Positions 1 to 7,897 of a DNA stretch of 64,000 nt are shown here, one piece after another. A program made the position numbers and the translations under genes. The stretch is from Clostridia bacterium (GTDB taxonomy: Bacteria; Bacillota; Clostridia; Oscillospirales; Acutalibacteraceae): contig JAGAOT010000004.1 in the NCBI GenBank assembly GCA_017623615.1, forward strand, positions 21,902 to 85,901, written 5' to 3'. Within the stretch, counting starts at the first letter, position 1. Each line of letters opens with the position of its first letter. The notes under the pieces were generated by a model, which saw only the letters and a program-made list of their open reading frames with translations, had not been told where the DNA came from and made no database searches.

Positions 1-2
1 AG

Positions 3-80
3 CTTCAAAAGGGAAAATTTAAAGTTGATGTTGACGGCGATTTGTTCAAGGTTAGTCTTGAATTGCCGAATGCACAGTAA
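3..80 (+). CDS. 3' end of an unidentified gene
   Basis: An open frame enters from the left edge and stops with TAA at 78-80. Only 25 C-terminal residues are visible; they alternate hydrophobic and charged residues (FKVDVDGDLFKVSLE), which suggests a terminal beta hairpin. Such an end could belong to a biotin-carrier-type protein or many others; no family can be assigned from this piece. Confidence 0.45.
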   Translation, partial: LQKGKFKVDVDGDLFKVSLELPNAQ

Positions 81-87
81 TAATATA

Positions 88-232
88 GCCTCCCTCTGAC
101 GAGGGAGGTGGATTTTGCGAAGCAAAAGACGGAGGGAGATATTTGTGTAAACCCTTAAAGCATTAACAATTTTTCGCAAAATCATTCTCTCCCTCAGTCA
201 CTTCGTGACAGCTCCCTCATCATAGGGAGCCT
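88..232. repeat. 145-bp imperfect inverted-repeat (MITE-like) element
   Basis: The two ends are inverted, imperfect copies of one another: each has an outer hairpin built on CTCCCT/AGGGAG followed by an inner hairpin (TTTTGCGAAGCAAAA on the left, GTCACTTCGTGAC on the right). There is no ORF inside. It lies directly after the stop of the preceding gene and may also end transcription there. Non-autonomous mobile origin is inferred from the symmetry; no target duplication is obvious. Confidence 0.6.
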
Positions 233-288
233 AAAATCCTAATTCATATATTGCCGATATTAATTTTAAAAAAATTCAAAAATTCCCC

Positions 289-317
289 TTGACATTTGCA
301 AAACTCTTTGATATAAT
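289..317 (+). promoter_or_regulatory. Sigma-A promoter of the tRNA-Gly gene
   Basis: A perfect -35 TTGACA (289-294) and a perfect -10 TATAAT (312-317) are separated by 17 bp. Transcription would begin near 324, just before the mature tRNA end at 331. Consensus boxes of this quality are typical of stable RNA genes. Confidence 0.9.
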
Positions 318-330
318 GCCTCTTGCAGTT

Positions 331-406
331 GCGGATGTAGCTCATCTGGTAGAGCGCCACCTTGCCAAGGTGGAGGTAGCGAGTTCGAGCCTCGTCATCC
401 GCTCCA
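331..406 (+). tRNA. tRNA-Gly (anticodon GCC)
   Basis: A 76-nt cloverleaf: acceptor stem GCGGATG/CATCCGC, D arm GCTC..GAGC, anticodon arm CCACC-TTGCCAA-GGTGG with anticodon GCC, T arm with GTTCGAG, discriminator U and an encoded CCA end. It has its own strong promoter and terminator, so it is a single-gene unit. Confidence 0.97.
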
Positions 407-407
407 T

Positions 408-440
408 AATCCATCAAACGAAAGTTTGGTGGATTTTTTT
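408..440 (+). terminator. Intrinsic terminator after tRNA-Gly
   Basis: A 12-bp perfect stem (AATCCATCAAAC, 408-419, with its complement at 424-435) closed by a GAAA tetraloop and followed by a T run. It begins two bases after the CCA end. Confidence 0.93.
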
Positions 441-482
441 ATTGCCTTTTTTATAAAAACTATTTATTTGTTTTAAAATAAC

Positions 483-491
483 TGATATAAT
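483..491 (+). promoter_or_regulatory. Extended -10 promoter abutting the start codon
   Basis: TGATATAAT is a perfect extended -10 element whose box ends at 491, while the next start codon is at 499. The expected first transcribed base is therefore at or next to the A of ATG, which would give a leaderless message. No purine-rich ribosome site lies between. The -35 region (463-468) is weak, as is usual with an extended -10. Confidence 0.6.
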
Positions 492-498
492 AAAATTT

Positions 499-747
499 AT
501 GGATAAGAAATTTTGTTTGCATTGTCTGCTGCGTGACTGCGACAGAGAGGATACGCTGAAAAGCATTAAAGAACACATAAAGAAAATAGCCGACAGAGAT
601 AAGGCGAGTGACACGGAATATAAACGCCGCGTTGCTCTTTGCGCCGAATGCGAGCATATTTCGCAGGGCACCTGCCTTAAATGCGGCTGTTACCCCGAAT
701 TCAAAGCGGCATTCAAAAAACAGAAATGCCCCGTAAAGAAATGGTAG
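499..747 (+). CDS. Small Cys-rich protein (DUF6171-like)
   Basis: 82 residues with an N-terminal CLHCLLRDC motif and a C-terminal set of cysteines (CAEC, TCLKCGCYPE, KCP), which could bind one or two zinc ions. The layout resembles the uncharacterised Firmicutes family DUF6171; function is unknown. The chosen ATG follows an extended -10 by 7 bp and lacks a Shine-Dalgarno, so the message may be leaderless. The stop is 11 bp before the response regulator start, so the gene probably leads the operon that continues to about 6.28 kb. Confidence 0.75.
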   Translation: MDKKFCLHCLLRDCDREDTLKSIKEHIKKIADRDKASDTEYKRRVALCAECEHISQGTCLKCGCYPEFKAAFKKQKCPVKKW

Positions 748-758
748 GGAGGATAATT

Positions 759-1469
759 ATGTATAACATTTTAATCTGCGATGACGATGCCGATATCCGC
801 TCCGCTCTGAAAATGTATCTTTCAATCGAGGATTATTGCATCTATGAGGCCGAAAACGGCAGAGATGCGCTCAAAATTGTTGCAAGCGAGGATATTCACC
901 TGCTTCTCATGGATATCATGATGCCCGTTATGGACGGAATCCGTGCGCTCAACACCCTGCGCGAAAACGGCAGCAACATCCCCGTTATACTGCTGACTGC
1001 AAAAAGCCAGGATGCCGACAAAATAGTGGGGCTTAACGCCGGCGCGGATGACTACATAACAAAGCCCTTTAACCCCGTTGAGGTTATTGCAAGGGTCAAA
1101 TCCCAGCTTCGCCGCTACATGCGCTTCGGCGGGTCCGCAACAGCCGAAAAAAACTCAAACGTGCTTCGCAACGGCGGCCTGGAGCTTGATAACAGCACTA
1201 AAACCGTAACGCGCGACGGTGAGCCCGTGAGCCTCACTCCCACGGAGCTTATGCTCCTGAAATTCTTTATGGAAAACACAGAAACCGTTTTCTCACCCAA
1301 AGAAATTTACCGCAGGGTGTGGAATGATGACCCGTACGGAGCGGAAAACACGGTTACCGTTCATATCCGCCACCTGCGCGAAAAAATTGAGATTGACCCC
1401 GCAAAGCCCGATTATCTTAAGGTTGTCTGGGGTCACGGCTATAAAATGGAAAAGAAAAAAACTCTCTAA
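759..1469 (+). CDS. OmpR/PhoB-family response regulator
   Basis: 236 residues. The N-terminal receiver domain has the acidic pocket CDDD (residues 7-10), phosphoacceptor Asp52 in LLMDIMMP, and Lys102 in ITKPF. The C-terminal winged-helix DNA-binding domain carries ELMLLKFF and the NTVTVHIRHLREKIE recognition region. The ATG at 759 has a good AGGGAGG ribosome site; an in-frame ATG further upstream would overlap the preceding gene and lacks one. It is the partner of the histidine kinase 23 bp downstream. The pair resembles VanR/VanS-like cell-envelope systems; the signal is unknown. Confidence 0.93.
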   Translation: MYNILICDDDADIRSALKMYLSIEDYCIYEAENGRDALKIVASEDIHLLLMDIMMPVMDGIRALNTLRENGSNIPVILLTAKSQDADKIVGLNAGADDYITKPFNPVEVIARVKSQLRRYMRFGGSATAEKNSNVLRNGGLELDNSTKTVTRDGEPVSLTPTELMLLKFFMENTETVFSPKEIYRRVWNDDPYGAENTVTVHIRHLREKIEIDPAKPDYLKVVWGHGYKMEKKKTL

Positions 1470-1492
1470 AACCTTGCAAGGAGTGATGAGCA

Positions 1493-3478
1493 ATGAGCCG
1501 AATCTTCTCGGGCGGTCAATTCCGCTCCGAAAGCGACAGAATCGCCTCAATCGTTGTTCTTGTGTGCATGACGATTGTTGCGGTTGGCTGTCTTTTGGGC
1601 ATGTCATATCTTTTTGAATATAATTTTTATGAAAAGGGCGACAACGGTCAAACCGCAAAAAGTATTGCCGTTCAGCTCTATTCGCTGGATGATTCGGAGT
1701 TTGCAAAGGACTATTTCAAATGCGTTGAAAGCAACACCGACACCCACCGAATAAACTACTATAAAGACCGCTTTTCTCTCGAAAATTCAAGCTATATTTT
1801 CACCGTGTGCGATGTGCGCGGCGAAACGGTTTTTGACAGCGTGGCTTATTCCCAAAGCGGAAGCACCTATGCCGAAACAAGCGAAATGGCGGAATATACG
1901 GGCACCTCGGATTTTTACCATTTCGACGGCAAGGGGCTGATGATACCTCTGCGCATTAACTATGCAGTCCTTACCGGCGACAGCGCGCAGGCAAACGACA
2001 AATACACCAACGCCTTCACGTGGATTGAAATTGCGAACTCCCTGCGCTATTTCCTTTTTGTCGCTCTGTTTATTGCCGTGCTGATAATCGTTATTTTGCT
2101 TTCGGCAATAACCGTTAATGCCGGCATGAAGGATATCGAAAACGGCGAAATCGTGCCCGGCTTTGTTGACAAAATCCCCCTCGATATCTGCACGCTGTTT
2201 CTGCTCGCGCTTTTCTGCGTTGCGTGGATGGTGTTCGGCTTAACCTCCGCGGCGGATGTAGGCATGGTTCTTAACAATGTTGTTGTTATGATTACCTGCA
2301 TGGCGCTCATTCTTATCCTGATGACCTACCTTACAACCCTTTCCGTCAGGGTTAAAATGGGTAAGATATATAAAAACACCGTCATTTATCAGATTTACAG
2401 AAAATTCAAAAGAAAAACTCCGAGAAAAATCAGACGCAGCTTCGGCGAAATGTCGGTTTTCAAAAAGCTCATTCTCGGCGTTGCGGCATTTGTTTTGTTT
2501 GAAGCGGCAATACTTTCCGTGATGGGCTATCTCGGAATTTTGAGCAAAAATCACGAGCCTCGAACAGTCCTTATTCTGTTTATAATCATATGGGCGATGA
2601 CAAGGCTGATAATAATTCCCGTTTTTGCAATGATTGCCGTAAACCTCCACTATGTTAAAGAGGAGGGGCAAAAGCTTGCCGAGGGCGTTCTCGGCGACGG
2701 CATTTCAAGCAAGCTGACCATTGCAAGCATCCGCGCCCACGGCAAAAACCTTGACAGCATAAGAAAAGAAATAAACAAGGCAATGGAGCAGGAGCTTAAG
2801 AGCGAAAAGCTCAAAAGCGAGCTTATCGCCAACGTTTCACACGATATCAAAACCCCGATAACCTCAATTAAAAACTATGTTGATTTCCTCGGCAGAGAGG
2901 ATATAACCGATGAGGAGCGCAAGGGCTATCTTGAAATAATCAACAAGCATACCGATAAGCTTTCTCTGCTTCTCAACGATATCATTGAGGCGTCGCAGAT
3001 TTCATCGGGCAGCATTGACATTAACCTTGAAAAAACAAGCCTTAATATAATAATTGAGCAAACCGTTGAGGAATTTGCAACAAAGCTGGAGCAAAGCGAG
3101 CTTATTCCGCGCATTGAAATTCCGCAGGACGATGTTTATATTATGGGCGACGGCAAGTGGCTGTGGCGCATCTTTGCAAATCTTTTTAACAACGCCTGCA
3201 AATATTCTGCACCCGGCACAGATGTTAAGGTTGCGCTTGACTGTGAAGACGGCAAGGCGACAGTTAAGATAGCCAATCTCTCACAGACGGAGCTTGATAT
3301 CGAGGGTGATGAGCTGTTTGAACGCTTTGTCAGAGGCGACAGCTCGCGCCACACAGAGGGCAACGGACTCGGCCTTTCCATCGCAAAAAGCCTAACCGAG
3401 CTTCAGGGCGGCGAAATGGATATTTCCGTTGAGGATAATATGTTTATAGCCGTGCTCACCTTTGATATAACGGAATAA
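1493..3478 (+). CDS. Membrane sensor histidine kinase
   Basis: 661 residues. The N-terminal half holds one membrane segment (about 18-42), an extracellular sensor domain (about 45-180) and five or so further membrane segments up to about residue 380, which is more than a standard two-helix kinase. The C-terminal half has the HisKA motif NVSHDIKTP with phosphoacceptor His450, the N box FANLFNNACKYS and the G box GNGLGLSIAKSL. It autophosphorylates and passes phosphate to the regulator encoded just upstream. The GAGTGATGAG region before the ATG provides a modest ribosome site. Confidence 0.93.
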   Translation: MSRIFSGGQFRSESDRIASIVVLVCMTIVAVGCLLGMSYLFEYNFYEKGDNGQTAKSIAVQLYSLDDSEFAKDYFKCVESNTDTHRINYYKDRFSLENSSYIFTVCDVRGETVFDSVAYSQSGSTYAETSEMAEYTGTSDFYHFDGKGLMIPLRINYAVLTGDSAQANDKYTNAFTWIEIANSLRYFLFVALFIAVLIIVILLSAITVNAGMKDIENGEIVPGFVDKIPLDICTLFLLALFCVAWMVFGLTSAADVGMVLNNVVVMITCMALILILMTYLTTLSVRVKMGKIYKNTVIYQIYRKFKRKTPRKIRRSFGEMSVFKKLILGVAAFVLFEAAILSVMGYLGILSKNHEPRTVLILFIIIWAMTRLIIIPVFAMIAVNLHYVKEEGQKLAEGVLGDGISSKLTIASIRAHGKNLDSIRKEINKAMEQELKSEKLKSELIANVSHDIKTPITSIKNYVDFLGREDITDEERKGYLEIINKHTDKLSLLLNDIIEASQISSGSIDINLEKTSLNIIIEQTVEEFATKLEQSELIPRIEIPQDDVYIMGDGKWLWRIFANLFNNACKYSAPGTDVKVALDCEDGKATVKIANLSQTELDIEGDELFERFVRGDSSRHTEGNGLGLSIAKSLTELQGGEMDISVEDNMFIAVLTFDITE

Positions 3479-3499
3479 TAAGCACCTTCGGAGGAAAAA

Positions 3500-4423
3500 A
3501 TGCACAGAAAAATAATTTCCGCTTCACTTGCAATACTTATTGCAGCGGGGCTTACGGCATGCGGCGGCGCAAGGCAGGAGAGCCCGACAACCACCGCGGC
3601 AACAACCGCATCAACCGCCGTTGCAACAACTACCGCAGCACCCGCCACAACACAAGCACCTACCACCGCTGCAACCACAGCTGCTCCGACTACAACAAAA
3701 AAAGTAACAACAACGGCAAAACCGACAACAACCAAGGTAACAACCACAAAAGCGGTTACAACAACTCAAAAGGCAACAACCACCGAGGCTGCAACCGAGC
3801 CGACAACTCTCCCCCTCACGGATTTTCACCGCAGAGAGGAAGATGCCTACACCGAAAAGCTCAAATACGGCGTTATCCGCAGCAGAGCGGTTACACGTTA
3901 TTTTGCATTGCTTGACGACGGCACAGAGGTTGTTGCAAAAGAGGATTTTGTTGATGTTTATACCCGCCTCGGCTACAGCGCAGGCTATAACGATTTGCTC
4001 CCCGCGGCAAAGGATAACAGAGAAAAATACCGCGAAATGATTGATGAAATTCTTTCAACAATCAATTCCTACAGAGCGGAGGGCGGCATTGAGCCGCTTG
4101 AGCTTGATGAAAAGCTGACGGAAATCGCATGCGCCCGCGCGGAAGAAATCGCCTGGTCAGGCAGGCATTCCCACACAAGACCCAACGGAAAATATTTCCA
4201 CAGTCTTATAAAAGAGGCGGGTCTTGAATCGGGCTTTGTGGGCGAAAATATCGGCTGGGGCTACACCACCGCCCGCGATGTTTGCGAAGCGTGGAAGGCT
4301 TCAAAAACCCACTATGAAAACCTGATGAATCCCGATTTTAAAAAGACGGGCATCGGCATCGCCGCCGACCCTGACCCCGACGGCAACCTCTGCTGGGCAA
4401 ATTTGTTTATTGACGAGATGTAA
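3500..4423 (+). CDS. CAP/SCP-domain lipoprotein with Thr-rich stalk
   Basis: 307 residues. Signal peptide with lipobox LTAC (Cys21), so it is predicted to be lipid-anchored on the outer face of the membrane. Residues 28-100 are a low-complexity Thr/Ala/Lys/Pro stalk (TTT repeats). The C-terminal part (about 175-307) is a CAP domain with the signature residues ARAEEIAW, HSHTRPNG, GENIGWGY and the closing CWANLFI. CAP proteins of Clostridia are secreted proteins of mostly unknown activity. It follows the two-component genes by 21 bp with a CGGAGG ribosome site, so it may be an envelope-stress target or sensor partner; this is inference. Confidence 0.9.
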   Translation: MHRKIISASLAILIAAGLTACGGARQESPTTTAATTASTAVATTTAAPATTQAPTTAATTAAPTTTKKVTTTAKPTTTKVTTTKAVTTTQKATTTEAATEPTTLPLTDFHRREEDAYTEKLKYGVIRSRAVTRYFALLDDGTEVVAKEDFVDVYTRLGYSAGYNDLLPAAKDNREKYREMIDEILSTINSYRAEGGIEPLELDEKLTEIACARAEEIAWSGRHSHTRPNGKYFHSLIKEAGLESGFVGENIGWGYTTARDVCEAWKASKTHYENLMNPDFKKTGIGIAADPDPDGNLCWANLFIDEM

Positions 4424-4424
4424 T

Positions 4425-5624
4425 ATGAAAATTCTTATTGAGCTTTATGACCGCGAGCCGATATATAACTACCTTGCTGCCTCGGTTTTTGATTTTGACA
4501 GAGTATATTTCGTCGGCGACTGCGCGGCAATAAACCCAAAAATTAAAAATAAAACCGAAAAATATGCCCGTATCATGGGTCTTTCGTGCGAATTTGTTTA
4601 CCGCAACGCAAAAAGCTGCGATTTCGGCGAAATCCGCGCCGAAATCAGCCGAATTATCGACAAAGAGCGCAAAAACGGAAACGCCTGTACGATAGATGTC
4701 ACGGGCGGCAGGGACCTTGCGCTTGTTGCCTGCGGCACCTTGCTTGATAAAGCGGAAATAATATATTATGACCGCCAAATCGGCTCTTTCCGCTTTCTTT
4801 CAAGCGGTAAATCTCACAAGGTTAACCTCGGCATTCCCTGCACCGCGCTTATAACTGCGGCGGGCGGCACGGTTTATGAAACCACCCGAAGCATGAGCTT
4901 CACCGCCGATGAATGGGGCATAATCCGCCGCATTATCCGCATTTTCTTTGACCGCCGCGAAAATTGGACAAGCCTTGTCAAATATCTTCAGCGCGTTTCC
5001 AAAAAAGAGGGTCAGAAGATAGGCGACAGCCTTTTTGTTGATGCACCCCTTTCGGTAGCCGACGGCGGACGCAGATTTTCTTTTAACGAAGCAATTATGC
5101 GCGAGCTTGAAGAAATCGGTGCGATAAAATCGCTTGAGATAACCCAAAACCGAATTAAATTCAGATATATAAGCTCGGATTTTGCAACCATGCTTGTTAA
5201 CGAGGGCATTTGGCTTGAAATGAGCGTTTATCTGACGGCAAGGGATATGCCCGAATTTTTTGAGGCGCAGACGGGCGTTAAATTTGTTTGGCATGTGCCC
5301 GAAAAGGGCGAAAATATAAGCCGAATCCTTGCAAGCAGCGTTCCGCGCAACGAGGTTGATGCCGTGCTTTCAAAAGGCATTGCGCCCGTTTTTATATCGT
5401 GCAAAACGCGCGTGCCAACCAACGAGGATTTGAACGAGCTTTATGCGATAAAAGAAAATTTCGGCGGTGAGCTTGCATATGCCATAATGGCAACCACAAA
5501 ATATGTGGGCAAGGAGTCGCCGACATATGAACGCGCAAAGGCAATGGGCATAGGCATGATTGACGAGCGCAATTTTGAAAAGGGAACGGTTGCCGAAAGG
5601 CTTCTGAGGCTCACGGGAGAATAA
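4425..5624 (+). CDS. CARF-domain nuclease, Card1/Can2-like (DUF1887)
   Basis: 399 residues. The N-terminal Rossmann-like CARF domain starts ILIELYDREPIYNYLAA and holds the ligand-loop motif D91-VTGGRD; in CRISPR ancillary nucleases such loops bind cyclic oligoadenylate. A middle segment (about 190-260) looks like a winged helix. The C-terminal PD-(D/E)xK-type endonuclease domain has GIWLEMSVY, N-E310-V-D312 and FISCK327, matching the DUF1887 pattern. No CRISPR array or cas gene is visible here. It starts one base after the CAP lipoprotein stop and ends one base before the HlyIII-like gene, so it is co-transcribed with membrane genes. Nuclease activity and nucleotide activation are family inference. 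Confidence 0.8.
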   Translation: MKILIELYDREPIYNYLAASVFDFDRVYFVGDCAAINPKIKNKTEKYARIMGLSCEFVYRNAKSCDFGEIRAEISRIIDKERKNGNACTIDVTGGRDLALVACGTLLDKAEIIYYDRQIGSFRFLSSGKSHKVNLGIPCTALITAAGGTVYETTRSMSFTADEWGIIRRIIRIFFDRRENWTSLVKYLQRVSKKEGQKIGDSLFVDAPLSVADGGRRFSFNEAIMRELEEIGAIKSLEITQNRIKFRYISSDFATMLVNEGIWLEMSVYLTARDMPEFFEAQTGVKFVWHVPEKGENISRILASSVPRNEVDAVLSKGIAPVFISCKTRVPTNEDLNELYAIKENFGGELAYAIMATTKYVGKESPTYERAKAMGIGMIDERNFEKGTVAERLLRLTGE

Positions 5625-5625
5625 A

Positions 5626-6282
5626 ATGCTGTCTAAAGACGTAGGACTTATAGAATATTCAAAAAAGGTTGATTTCCTCAACAGCCTGACCCATGCGGCG
5701 GGCGCGGTTTTGTCCGTTGCGGCAGCCGTTGCCATGCTCATAAGAGCGCATGACCTGCGCCACCTGCTTTCCGCGGTTATCTACGGAGTGTCGCTTGTTG
5801 CGGTTTTTACCGTTTCGGCTGTTTATCACGGGCTTAAAAGCGGAGAAAAAAAGCGCATTGCGCGGCTTGTTGACCACTCCACCGTGCCCGTTTTAATCGC
5901 AGGCACGGCAACCCCCTGCGCGCTTATAACTCTCTATGAAATAAGCTCCGCCCACAGCCTTCTTGTTTTGTTTCTGGGGTGGTTTTGCACGCTTTTCGGC
6001 ATTTTTTCAAAAATATTTTTCTTTAAAAGGGCAAGAAAGGTTACGGTTGCGGTTTATATCGTTTCCTGCATTGCAATGATTGCAAGTGTTGTGCCGATAG
6101 TCGGGCAAATCAATCCCGATGCCTTCGGCGGCATTCTTTTGGGCAACGCGGTTTATCTTATCGGCGCCCTCTTTTGCGGGCTGGGCATAAAAAAAGAGGC
6201 AATGCACGTTGTTTTTCACGTTTTCGTGCTTGCCGCTGCCGCAATTCATTTTTATGTAATTTATGTTTATATGTTCGCATAA
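5626..6282 (+). CDS. Hemolysin III / PAQR-family membrane protein
   Basis: 218 residues with seven predicted membrane helices. Family motifs are present: N-terminal EYSKKVDFLNSLTHAAGA, the SAVYHG segment, LVDHSTVPVLIAGTATP and the C-terminal HVVFHVFVLAAAAIHF, whose His residues together with those in YHG and VDHS fit the metal-binding site of PAQR proteins. Bacterial members (YqfA/YplQ type) act in membrane homeostasis; hemolysis is a historical name. Last gene of the cluster, starting one base after the preceding stop, followed by a terminator. Confidence 0.9.
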   Translation: MLSKDVGLIEYSKKVDFLNSLTHAAGAVLSVAAAVAMLIRAHDLRHLLSAVIYGVSLVAVFTVSAVYHGLKSGEKKRIARLVDHSTVPVLIAGTATPCALITLYEISSAHSLLVLFLGWFCTLFGIFSKIFFFKRARKVTVAVYIVSCIAMIASVVPIVGQINPDAFGGILLGNAVYLIGALFCGLGIKKEAMHVVFHVFVLAAAAIHFYVIYVYMFA

Positions 6283-6296
6283 AACAGCCCCGCATT

Positions 6297-6321
6297 CCGC
6301 CCCTCACAAGGGCGGTTTTTT
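6297..6321 (+). terminator. Intrinsic terminator of the plus-strand cluster
   Basis: Stem CCGCCC/GGGCGG (6297-6302 with 6310-6315) followed by TTTTTT, 15 bases after the HlyIII-like stop. Confidence 0.85.
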
Positions 6322-6365
6322 GTCCCAACTTGGTTTGCAATTTAAACTGACAACTTTATCGACAG

Positions 6366-6393
6366 TAAAAAAGGGGCTGCATTAGCAGCCCCT
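6366..6393 (-). terminator. Intrinsic terminator of the rnf operon
   Basis: Read on the minus strand, AGGGGCTGC (6393-6385) pairs with its complement at 6380-6372 across a 4-nt loop and is followed by a T run. It lies about 90 bp after the rnfB stop. The stretch between (6394-6482) holds nothing recognisable. Confidence 0.88.
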
Positions 6394-6482
6394 TAAATAT
6401 TTGCAAAGTTATAAATGCCGTTAAAGAATTTGTAACACATGTTTCTTTCACAATAGAGCTTTAACAGCAAGGCGAATAAAAC

Positions 6483-7292
6483 TTATTTTGTAACCAAGCT
6501 TATAACATCTATTGCGCCGACGGGGCAAACCTCATGGCATGCGCCGCAGCCCGTGCATTTTTCATAGTCAACCTTTGCGCAGAAGCGGTCAATCGTTACG
6601 GCGCCCGCTTCGCAAGCCTTAACGCACTTCATGCAGCCGATACAGCCCGCCGTGCATTCCTTGCGGGTAACCGCGCCCTTGTCGTGGTTTTTGCAAAGCA
6701 CAGCCGCCTTTGTTTCTTCAAGCGGCATCATTTCAATAAGACCCTTGGGGCAGGTCTTAACGCACATTTTGCATGCCTTGCACATGTAGGGGTTTATTCT
6801 CGCAATGCCGTCGCAAATGCTTATTGCGTCATACTGACAGGCTTCAACGCAGTCGCCGAAGCCGACACAGCCGTAGATGCATTCCTTGGGACCGCCGAAA
6901 ATCTGCGAAGCCATTCGGCAGCTTTGAACGCCCTGATATTCGAGCTTTGTTGCCGCGTTGATGTTGTGACCCTGGCAAAGCACAACAGCCGCCATGGGCT
7001 TAATCTCGCCCGCGGCAAGACCCGTTATTTCGCCGATAGCCTTGGCAACGTCGTTGCCGCCGGGGGCGCAAAGCGCGGTGTCTGTTGTTTCTCCTTTTGA
7101 AAGGGCGGCGGCATAGCCGTCACAGCCCGAAAAGCCGCATGCGCCGCAGTTGGCACCGGGCAGACATTCTCTTATCTGCTCCGCCTTTTCGTCAACGGGC
7201 ACGGCGAAAACCTTGGATGCGATTGAAAGACCGAGACCCGCGATAAGACCGATAACGGCAACTATTACAACTGCAATCAAAATCGATTCCAT
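6483..7292 (-). CDS. rnfB: RnfB, iron-sulfur subunit of the Rnf complex
   Basis: 269 residues. One N-terminal membrane helix, then the CLPGANCGACGFSGC cluster-binding domain and a series of ferredoxin-type CxxCxxCxxxC motifs (CKACKMCVKTCPKG, CIGCMKCVKACEAG, CTGCGACHEVCPVG). RnfB is the entry point for electrons from reduced ferredoxin in the Rnf ferredoxin:NAD+ oxidoreductase, which pumps Na+ or H+. It is the last gene of the operon; the ribosome site is GGAGG just before the ATG. Confidence 0.96.
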   Translation of the reverse strand: MESILIAVVIVAVIGLIAGLGLSIASKVFAVPVDEKAEQIRECLPGANCGACGFSGCDGYAAALSKGETTDTALCAPGGNDVAKAIGEITGLAAGEIKPMAAVVLCQGHNINAATKLEYQGVQSCRMASQIFGGPKECIYGCVGFGDCVEACQYDAISICDGIARINPYMCKACKMCVKTCPKGLIEMMPLEETKAAVLCKNHDKGAVTRKECTAGCIGCMKCVKACEAGAVTIDRFCAKVDYEKCTGCGACHEVCPVGAIDVISLVTK

Positions 7293-7306
7293 ATTCCGTT
7301 ACCTCC

Positions 7307-7897
7307 TTAACCGAAAATGCCGTCAACAAGGCCGGTGAAGCCCATGAACGAAAGCGAAACGATTGATGCCGCAATCAAAACGATGGGCAGACCCTGCAGG
7401 AATTTGGGGATATCCGCGCCTTCAAGCCTGCTGCGAACGCCCGAGAAAATAACCATTGCCAGCATAAAGCCGATGCCCGCGCCAACGCTGTTGAGCATGG
7501 ACTGCGCAAAGTTATATTCCTTTGTGATGTTGAGAAGAACAACGCCGAGAACAGCGCAGTTTGTTGTGATAAGCGGCAGATAAATGCCGAGCGCATTGTA
7601 AAGCGGCGGCATAAACTTTTTGAGGACAAGCTCAACAAGCTGAACGAGAGCCGCAATAACAAGAATGAAAACGATGGTCTGAAGATAATCAAGACCGTTT
7701 GCAACAAGCAGATACTTGTTGATGGGATAGGTTACTGCCGTTGCGAGAGCCATAACAAAGATAACCGCTGCGGACATGCCGACTGCTGTGTTAAGCTTCT
7801 TTGAAACGCCGAGGAACGGGCAGATGCCGAGAAATTTGCAAAGAACAAAGTTTTCGGTAAGAATTGCCGTAAGGAGAATTGACATAGCTATTTTCAT
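7307..7897 (-). CDS. rnfA: RnfA, integral membrane subunit
   Basis: 196 residues and six predicted membrane helices. N-terminal ILLTAILTENFVLCKFLGIC and the LPLITTNCAVLG segment carry the conserved cysteines that in known RnfA/RnfE pairs hold an intramembrane 2Fe-2S cluster. The start at 7897 has GGAGG upstream; the longer in-frame start would lie within rnfE. The ATG overlaps the rnfE stop by 4 nt (ATGA), implying translational coupling. Partner of RnfE. Confidence 0.96.
   Translation of the reverse strand: MKIAMSILLTAILTENFVLCKFLGICPFLGVSKKLNTAVGMSAAVIFVMALATAVTYPINKYLLVANGLDYLQTIVFILVIAALVQLVELVLKKFMPPLYNALGIYLPLITTNCAVLGVVLLNITKEYNFAQSMLNSVGAGIGFMLAMVIFSGVRSRLEGADIPKFLQGLPIVLIAASIVSLSFMGFTGLVDGIFG

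Noticed and set aside
3559-3915. Alternative frame in the Thr-rich lipoprotein region
   Set aside because: It is the shifted reading of a low-complexity Thr/Lys repeat; the lipobox and CAP domain support the other frame.
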